Of a DNA stretch of 11,316 nt, positions 8,401-11,316 are shown piece after piece. Below the pieces are notes generated by a model. The model was not told where the DNA came from, made no database searches, and saw only the letters and a program-made list of their open reading frames with translations. Numbering within the stretch: the stretch's first letter is position 1; every line of letters begins with the position of its first letter. Source of the stretch: JBBAFB01 sp041655595 (lineage in GTDB: Bacteria; Bacillota; DULZ01); contig JBBAFB010000067.1 in the NCBI GenBank assembly GCA_041655595.1, positions 1 through 11,316 on the forward strand, written 5' to 3'. Both the position numbers and the translations under genes were made by a program.

Positions 8401-9001
8401 GGGTGCAGGCAATCTTTTGGGACCGGAGCAGCACGGACAGATTTTGGCCGTGGGTTTTGATTTATATTGCCGCCTACTGGAGGAAGCCGTAGACAAGGCT
8501 AAAGGGACCTTGACGGAACCGGTTAAAGTTGAATTGCCCTTAGCAGTAGTAGAGCTGGCGGTAAATGCCTACTTGCCTGACGAGTATATTAATCGTTCAG
8601 GCTTTAAAATGGAAATGTACCGTCGCTTGGCGGAGTCGCGGGATTTAGCGGAAATTGATGAGGCGGAAGAGGAATTATATGATCGTTTCGGAGAGTTTCC
8701 GGAGCCGGTTAAAAATTTGCTGGAGATTGCTAAAATTAGAATTTTGGGCAATTTGCTGTCGCTGAAAAGGATTTATCAGGGTAGGCAGGAACTGATAATA
8801 GAAGCAGGTCCGGAATTTCCCCTCAAAGGAGACAAGTTATTGATATTGGCACAGGATTTTCCGAGGAGGTTGAGTTTTTCTTCTGCCGGCGGCTTAACTA
8901 TCAAAGCCAAAATAACGAATCCCTCCGATAAAGAAATTTTAGAATTTTTGTCGGGATTACTCCAAAAAATGAAAAGTCTTGCTTCACTTAAGGCAGGTTG
9001 A
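5450..9001 (+). CDS. mfd: Transcription-repair coupling factor Mfd
   Basis: Mfd is a DNA translocase that pushes stalled RNA polymerase off damaged template and recruits UvrA for nucleotide excision repair. The 1183-residue length is normal. The N-terminal UvrB-like part (about 25-330) includes FPGQDFLPYQ and QGQFAVRGSLVDVFPPN; its Walker A site is degenerate (GLATGTKIFW), as usual for Mfd. The RNA-polymerase-interacting CarD-like domain begins near residue 505 (DYVVHNQHGIGKYLG). The helicase core has Walker A CGDVGYGKTE near 658-668, the Walker B box DEEQ near 760 within VVVDEEQRFG, then LTATPIPRTLHM; the second RecA lobe holds CTTIIENGLDIPN and QIRGRVGRS. The C-terminal TRCF domain starts near 1035 (AYLPDEYINRSGFKMEMYRR). 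The start is ATG with GGAGGG four bases upstream. The whole frame is intact. Confidence 0.98.
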   Translation: MKLASLLNLLEENKEFVRSRVTGTTLNSMKLGIFGLATGTKIFWWGSLAKTRRDQYLILVPDEISASSAVRNLRTFYSKEEVLYFPGQDFLPYQVYARSREGSSQRIQALTTLVLEKPLFVVTTPEAFCQKLIPKTVFAASLLELGVGMQLNRDLLVQRLVELRYEREDLVESQGQFAVRGSLVDVFPPNLERPLRVDFFDDEIDSLRYFHQDHQRTLEMLQKVVIAPAREMLLPPQNYSSGVDKIKDDWARAVRNLEKLKNPEAIRQLNQGMERIISNLELKTGFDETERLQPYFFAEQESILDYFGFKPVVLLDEPQRLLEKWLHYEQERGEAFVDLLEKGLVLPGQAKLYLETEAIKSLLGECSVQAFSSLPQKSSLLELKETISIQTKTMHPFFGKLGMLKEDLSRWKKEGNSILIFVHGSEQAEQLREMLWDHGLEVLVQTEANGMVSPGQIVISIGDWVQGFHYPDIKLVVITEQEILGHRKISKTKPGSQKGVNIRTFTDLKEGDYVVHNQHGIGKYLGVEKLAVGGVFKDYLQIQYSGADRLYIPTDQIDLIQKYIGAEGQAPRLHKLGGTEWNRVKNKVKAAVEDMAEDLLKLYAARETAVGYAFSSDTPWQREFEALFPYQETPDQLQAIKELKRDMEKPKPMERLLCGDVGYGKTEVALRGAFKAINDGKQVAVLVPTTVLAQQHYNTFAERMAGFPINIGLLSRFRTPKEQAKVLHGLKAGSVDLVIGTHRLLSNDVLFKDLGLVVVDEEQRFGVAHKEKLKILSQRVDVLTLTATPIPRTLHMALSGIRDMSVIETPPEDRYPVQTYVVEKQSELIRDAIRKELGRGGQVYYIHNRIAGIERVSQELSQLVPEARIAMAHGQMRETELEEVMLAFVEGEYDVLVCTTIIENGLDIPNVNTLIVDDADHLGLAQLYQIRGRVGRSNRVAYAYFTFRPDKIISQVAQKRLNAIREFTEFGSGFKIAMRDLEIRGAGNLLGPEQHGQILAVGFDLYCRLLEEAVDKAKGTLTEPVKVELPLAVVELAVNAYLPDEYINRSGFKMEMYRRLAESRDLAEIDEAEEELYDRFGEFPEPVKNLLEIAKIRILGNLLSLKRIYQGRQELIIEAGPEFPLKGDKLLILAQDFPRRLSFSSAGGLTIKAKITNPSDKEILEFLSGLLQKMKSLASLKAG

Positions 9002-9050
9002 TATAATAAGCGTGATTTAGGTGAACCCAGATTAGGGAGGTCGTAAAAGG

Positions 9051-10019
9051 ATGAGGAAGAAGCTTAGTTTAATGTTTGTAGCATTATTGCTAGTTTTTTT
9101 ATTGGTGGGAGGTTGCGCTAAAAGCGCTGAGATTGTAGCTGAAGTTAATGGGGTAAAGATTACCAAGACGGAGTTGGATCAAAAGGTTGCGTATTCCCAG
9201 GAGTCTTTTGAGGCAAGTGGCTATCAGTTTGTGGGTGAAGAAGGAGAACAAATGCTGTCCTTTATTAAAATGGAAGTATTAAACCAATTGATTACAGAGG
9301 TCATTATTAACGAGGAAGCAAAAAAATTTGGCATAGCAGTTTCCGCGGCAGAAGTGGACAATACCTTGGAACAAATTAAAGCCCCTTATGGTGATGAGCT
9401 CTTTGGTGAGCTGTTAAAGCAGGAGGGTCTTACGGTAGATCAATTTAAAATCGAGATCAAACAAATGCTACTGCAAGAAGGTTTATTTGAAAAGGTTACC
9501 GCTGATGTGGTAATTAACGAGGAACAAATTGAAAACTTTTATCAGGAGCACAAGGACAATCTGGTGGAGTATAGGGCCAGCCACATTTTAATCAGACCGG
9601 ACGAAGAAATGGAAGATAGAGATGCCGCCGATAAAGAGGCTAAAGAAAAAGCCATTGCCATCATCAAAGAATTGGATGGGGGCGCGGATTTTGAGGAATT
9701 AGCCAAAATGCATTCTGCAGATGGTTCGGCGGCAGTTGGGGGAGATCTTGGTCAATATTTCACCAAAGGGGATAGCCCCTATGTGCCAGAATTTACTGCA
9801 GGAGCGGTAATACTTGGCAAAGGGGAGTATTCTAAGGAGCCGGTAGAAAGCTTTTTCGGCTACCATATTATAAAAATTACAGATAAAAGGGAAGGTTTTG
9901 AGGAGCTCAGGCCAAGTGTGGAGGCCATTTTGGAAAGAGAGATCAAGAACGAGAAATTCAATGATTATTTTGGCGAAGTAATGGACAAGGCCAATGTAGT
10001 CAATCATTTAGAAAAATAA
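9051..10019 (+). CDS. prsA: Parvulin-type peptidyl-prolyl isomerase lipoprotein (PrsA/SurA-like foldase)
   Basis: This is an extracytoplasmic chaperone and proline isomerase anchored to the outer face of the membrane, helping exported proteins fold. The 322 residues begin with a lipoprotein signal (MRKKLSLMF, hydrophobic run, LVGGC; lipidated Cys22). Residues about 28-170 form a SurA-like N-terminal chaperone domain starting AEVNGVKITKTELDQ. The parvulin domain runs about 173-280, with SHIL (His178) and GYHIIK (His272) as the conserved active-site histidines and FEELAKMHSADGSAAVGGDLG between. The C-terminal helix completes the chaperone lobe. The start is ATG at 9051 with AGGGAGG upstream; it lies 49 bases after mfd without a terminator, so the two are probably co-transcribed. 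The family is certain; the symbol prsA is by analogy, and naming in this group varies. Confidence 0.92.
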   Translation: MRKKLSLMFVALLLVFLLVGGCAKSAEIVAEVNGVKITKTELDQKVAYSQESFEASGYQFVGEEGEQMLSFIKMEVLNQLITEVIINEEAKKFGIAVSAAEVDNTLEQIKAPYGDELFGELLKQEGLTVDQFKIEIKQMLLQEGLFEKVTADVVINEEQIENFYQEHKDNLVEYRASHILIRPDEEMEDRDAADKEAKEKAIAIIKELDGGADFEELAKMHSADGSAAVGGDLGQYFTKGDSPYVPEFTAGAVILGKGEYSKEPVESFFGYHIIKITDKREGFEELRPSVEAILEREIKNEKFNDYFGEVMDKANVVNHLEK

Positions 10020-10104
10020 GGTCTTCGCGTTGTAAAAGGTTTTAATGTCTTATTTTTTGTTAATTATAGGCAGAATTCCAAGTGTTGTAACGTTTAACAA
10101 GCCG

Positions 10105-10159
10105 AAAGCCATTGGTTTAAGAAGCCTCACCACGGCCGGACTGGCAACCGAATGGTTTT
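10105..10159 (+). ncRNA. Predicted long stem-loop, possible structured RNA or 3' UTR
   Basis: AAAGCCATTGGTT (10105-10117) can pair with AACCGAATGGTTTT (10146-10159) to give 13 base pairs with one G-U pair and one bulged G at 10150. The 28-base interior can add a short GCC/GGC helix, either 10124-10126 with 10143-10145 or 10135-10137 with 10143-10145. A terminator follows 15 bases later. It may be the structured 3' end of the mfd-foldase transcript or a small RNA; I do not recognise it as a known riboswitch. Confidence 0.35.
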
Positions 10160-10173
10160 GTCTGCTGTCTACT

Positions 10174-10200
10174 AAAAAAAAGCCCTGAGGGCTTTTTTTT
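10174..10200. terminator. Intrinsic terminator after the foldase gene
   Basis: GCCC (10182-10185) pairs with GGGC (10189-10192) around a TGA loop, and the flanking eight A and eight T residues extend the stem and supply the U tract. It ends the pth–mfd–foldase transcription unit and separates it from spoVT. The A run on the other side means it could work in both directions, but no opposing gene is present. Confidence 0.93.
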
Positions 10201-10202
10201 AT

Positions 10203-10232
10203 GCATAATCTTGCCTGTAATAGCGAATTATA
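10203..10232 (+). promoter_or_regulatory. Distal sigma-G-like promoter candidate for spoVT
   Basis: GCATA (10203-10207) fits the sigma-G -35 consensus GMATR exactly; after 18 bases, AATTATA (10226-10232) matches the -10 consensus CATNHTA in six of seven positions. It lies directly after the terminator. The AT-rich context raises the chance of a false match, so it ranks below the proximal site. The same segment holds a perfect TATAAT (10229-10234) but without a good sigma-A -35. Confidence 0.35.
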
Positions 10233-10255
10233 ATATTACTTCATTAATTATGAAA

Positions 10256-10276
10256 TCCCCGGCGGCGCCTCGGGGA
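10256..10276. repeat. GC-rich palindrome
   Basis: TCCCCG (10256-10261) and CGGGGA (10271-10276) form a perfect six-pair stem around a nine-base loop that itself contains the palindrome GGCGCC. It stands out in an otherwise AT-rich region and has no U tract after it, so it is not a standard terminator. If transcription starts at the distal promoter it would fold in the spoVT leader; it could also be a protein-binding site. Confidence 0.5.
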
Positions 10277-10330
10277 CAACTCTTTATAGTAATAATTGAA
10301 AGTATTTTTTTGTGGACAAAGGGAAATGGT

Positions 10331-10360
10331 GAATAAAAAAGACATGGCTCATATATACTA
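10331..10360 (+). promoter_or_regulatory. Sigma-G-like promoter of spoVT
   Basis: GAATA (10331-10335) matches the sigma-G -35 consensus GMATR exactly. After a spacer of exactly 18 bases, TATACTA (10354-10360) matches the -10 consensus CATNHTA at all but the first position. The start of transcription would be near 10367, giving a leader of about 40 bases to the GTG of spoVT with its AGGAGGG site. In Bacillus subtilis spoVT is transcribed by sigma-G, so the match agrees with known biology. Confidence 0.7.
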
Positions 10361-10407
10361 GGATTGAAAACTCCTAGAAACAAGGCTAAAGGAGGGATAA
10401 CACGTAA

Positions 10408-10974
10408 GTGAAAGCGACAGGTATTGTAAGACGTATTGATGATTTAGGCCGAGTAGTTATTCCTAAAGAGATCAGAAGAACACTTAGGATAAGAGAAGGA
10501 GATCCATTAGAAATTTTTGTGGATCGAGAGGGGGAAGTTATACTTAAAAAATATTCCCCCATCGGTGAGCTAGGTGATTTTGCAAAAGAGTATGCGGATT
10601 CTTTACATGAAGCAGTGGGGCACATTGCTTGTATAGCGGATCGAGATATGATAGTAGCTGTAGCGGGTGCACCAAAAAAAGAGTTTTTGAATAAATCCAT
10701 TGGAGAAGCAGTAGAAAAAGCTATTGAGGAACGCAAGGCAGTTCTGGTAAACTCACCCGGCAAACATAACTCCGGCAGTAAAACTTGTATTATTGCCGAT
10801 GTGGAAGGGGATTGCCAGTTCGTGGCAGAGGTAATTACTCCAATTATTGCAGAAGGAGATCCTATCGGGGCAGTTATACTTTGCTCCAGGGAGCCCAATG
10901 TAGTAATGGGAGAAATGGAAGTGAAACTAGCAGAGACGGCGGCAGGTTTTTTGGCAAAACAAATGGAGCAATAA
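10408..10974 (+). CDS. spoVT: Stage V sporulation protein T, AbrB-family forespore regulator
   Basis: SpoVT is a forespore transcription factor that activates or represses sigma-G-dependent genes late in sporulation. The 188 residues consist of an N-terminal AbrB-type swapped-hairpin DNA-binding domain (1-50, MKATGIVRRIDDLGRVVIPK then EIRRTLRIREGDPLEIF) and a C-terminal GAF-like domain (about 55-180) with SPGKHNSGSKTCIIADVEGD. Length and both domains are normal. The start is GTG at 10408; AAAGGAGGG at 10388-10396 lies 11 bases upstream, slightly far, but a stop (TAA at 10405) directly before the GTG rules out an earlier start in frame. It is a single-gene unit: terminator and sigma-G-like promoter in front, terminator behind. 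Confidence 0.97.
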   Translation: MKATGIVRRIDDLGRVVIPKEIRRTLRIREGDPLEIFVDREGEVILKKYSPIGELGDFAKEYADSLHEAVGHIACIADRDMIVAVAGAPKKEFLNKSIGEAVEKAIEERKAVLVNSPGKHNSGSKTCIIADVEGDCQFVAEVITPIIAEGDPIGAVILCSREPNVVMGEMEVKLAETAAGFLAKQMEQ

Positions 10975-10981
10975 CCCCAGG

Positions 10982-11002
10982 GGCGCGAATAGCGCCTTTT
11001 TT
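10982..11002 (+). terminator. Intrinsic terminator of spoVT
   Basis: GGCGC (10982-10986) pairs with GCGCC (10992-10996) around a GAATA loop, followed directly by six T residues and, after one G, four more. It begins eight bases after the spoVT stop and marks the end of that transcript. Confidence 0.9.
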
Positions 11003-11007
11003 GTTTT

Positions 11008-11038
11008 GCGAAAACGAAAAGCTGAAAGCGGAAAGCAG
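11008..11038. repeat. AAAGC-rich degenerate repeat after spoVT
   Basis: GCGAAAACGAAAAGCTGAAA followed by GCGGAAAGCAG is a chain of GAAAGC/AAAGCT-like units. It resembles, in opposite orientation, the stretch at 4962-5002 after pth. It is low-complexity, non-coding, and directly precedes the four-copy repeat array. Confidence 0.4.
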
Positions 11039-11053
11039 AAAAACCCCTTCAGT

Positions 11054-11089
11054 GTCATTGCGAGGAGCGTTAGCGACGCGGCGTTCAAG
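11054..11089 (+). repeat. Dispersed repeat, copy 1 (36 bases)
   Basis: The copy runs GTCATTGCGAGGAGCGTTAG then CGACGCGGCGTTCAAG. It belongs to the widespread GTCATTGCGAGGAGCGAAGCG-type dispersed repeats that occur between genes in many Firmicutes and other bacteria. It shares the GCGTTAGCGAC core with copy 2. AAGCAAGAG follows. Confidence 0.85.
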
Positions 11090-11131
11090 AAGCAAGAGGT
11101 CGGAAACAACAGGCAGGAAACTCCCATCAAC

Positions 11132-11167
11132 GTCATTGCAAGGAGCGTTAGCGACATGGCGTTCAAG
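11132..11167 (+). repeat. Dispersed repeat, copy 2 (36 bases)
   Basis: Same element as copy 1, with CAAGG for CGAGG and GACATGG for GACGCGG. It starts 78 bases after copy 1. It ends GGCGTTCAAG, followed by a GCAAGAAGCAAAAAGCAAGA tract. Confidence 0.85.
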
Positions 11168-11201
11168 GGGCAAGAAGCAAAAAGCAAGAGTCCCCACCAA
11201 T

Positions 11202-11236
11202 GTTATTGCGAGGAGCGAAGCGACGTGGCGTTCAAG
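11202..11236 (+). repeat. Dispersed repeat, copy 3 (35 bases)
   Basis: One base shorter in the centre (GCGAAGCGAC instead of GCGTTAGCGAC) and with GTTATTG for GTCATTG. It starts 70 bases after copy 2. It ends GTGGCGTTCAAG and is followed again by AAGCAAGAG. Confidence 0.85.
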
Positions 11237-11278
11237 AAGCAAGAGACCGGAAGCAAGAAGCAAGAAAACCTCTCCACC

Positions 11279-11313
11279 GTCATTGCGAGGAGCGAAGCGA
11301 CGTGGCGTTCAAG
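11279..11313 (+). repeat. Dispersed repeat, copy 4 (35 bases), at the window edge
   Basis: Differs from copy 3 by one base (GTCATTG rather than GTTATTG), and starts 77 bases after it. It can fold as CGTC...GACG with an inner GC/GC pair. It reaches the end of the window within the AAGAAG tail, so the array may continue. Confidence 0.85.
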
Positions 11314-11316
11314 AAG

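Larger units (their letters stand above)
10020..10407. other. Gene-free gap between the foldase gene and spoVT
   Basis: No coding frame is credible in these 388 bases. From left to right it holds an imperfect TTGT...ACAA dyad at 10085-10100, a long predicted stem-loop at 10105-10159, an intrinsic terminator at 10174-10200, a distal sigma-G-like promoter at 10203-10232, an AT-rich dyad TTCATTAATTATGAA at 10240-10254, a GC-rich palindrome at 10256-10276, and the proximal sigma-G-like promoter and ribosome site of spoVT. Confidence 0.8.
10975..11316. other. Gene-free region after spoVT filled by repeats
   Basis: These 342 bases hold the spoVT terminator, an AAAGC-rich stretch, and four spaced copies of a 35-36 base repeat joined by AGCAAGAAGCAAGAG-like tracts. 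No credible gene lies on either strand; the open frames on the - strand are simply the repeat translated several times (recurring LERHVANAP-like units). Confidence 0.8.

Noticed and set aside
10386..10898. 170-residue frame antisense to spoVT
   Set aside because: It is a shadow of the highly conserved spoVT frame, with serine/proline-rich random-looking composition and no known motif.
10874..11263. 129-residue open frame on the - strand after spoVT, and an 86-residue one overlapping it
   Set aside because: They are the dispersed repeat translated several times, overlap the end of spoVT antisense, and have no ribosome site; such frames are common false annotations.
11054..11316. CRISPR array
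   Set aside because: The repeats vary between copies and the intervening segments resemble one another (AGCAAGAAGCAAGAG tracts) rather than being unique spacers; no cas gene is present.

Overview
The window looks like chromosome from an anaerobic, endospore-forming member of the Firmicutes, most like the Peptococcaceae / Desulfotomaculum-type Clostridia. This rests on a complete gerA-family germination operon, the pth–mfd–prsA–spoVT gene order, strong purine-rich Shine-Dalgarno sites, frequent GTG starts and moderate GC. Species cannot be fixed from the sequence alone. All genes read on the + strand.

Layout. Positions 1-175 hold only a strong intrinsic terminator for a gene outside the window, then the leader of the germination operon. 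Positions 176-4285 are a tightly packed operon: GerKA-type A subunit, GerKB-type permease, GerKC-type lipoprotein, and a 77-residue two-helix membrane protein that fits the small 'D' subunits seen beside ger operons. Next come pth (peptidyl-tRNA hydrolase), a small unrecognised-looking membrane gene, mfd (transcription-repair coupling factor), a PrsA/SurA-type lipoprotein foldase, and spoVT. The 388-base gap before spoVT holds a predicted long stem-loop, a textbook terminator, a GC-rich palindrome and two sigma-G-like promoters. The last 342 bases hold the spoVT terminator and four imperfect copies of a 35-36 base dispersed repeat.

How the genes work together. The ger operon would build an inner-membrane nutrient germinant receptor in the spore. 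SpoVT is a late forespore regulator that tunes sigma-G genes, a class that usually includes ger operons. Pth and Mfd are housekeeping functions (recycling peptidyl-tRNA; rescuing stalled RNA polymerase). The foldase acts outside the membrane.

Most interesting points. (1) The 127-residue protein between pth and mfd carries, in order, EExxK, FxxxE, a lone membrane His, and HxxxN. This is the motif order of PrsW-type glutamic intramembrane proteases in about half the usual length. It sits where Bacillus subtilis has fin, an anti-sigma gene. (2) Two genes, this one and gerKC, appear to start at ATT: each has a well-placed Shine-Dalgarno and no credible ATG/GTG/TTG start, and in gerKC only the ATT start gives a clean lipoprotein signal. 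(3) spoVT has a near-consensus sigma-G promoter with 18-base spacing. (4) A possible structured RNA lies between prsA and spoVT.
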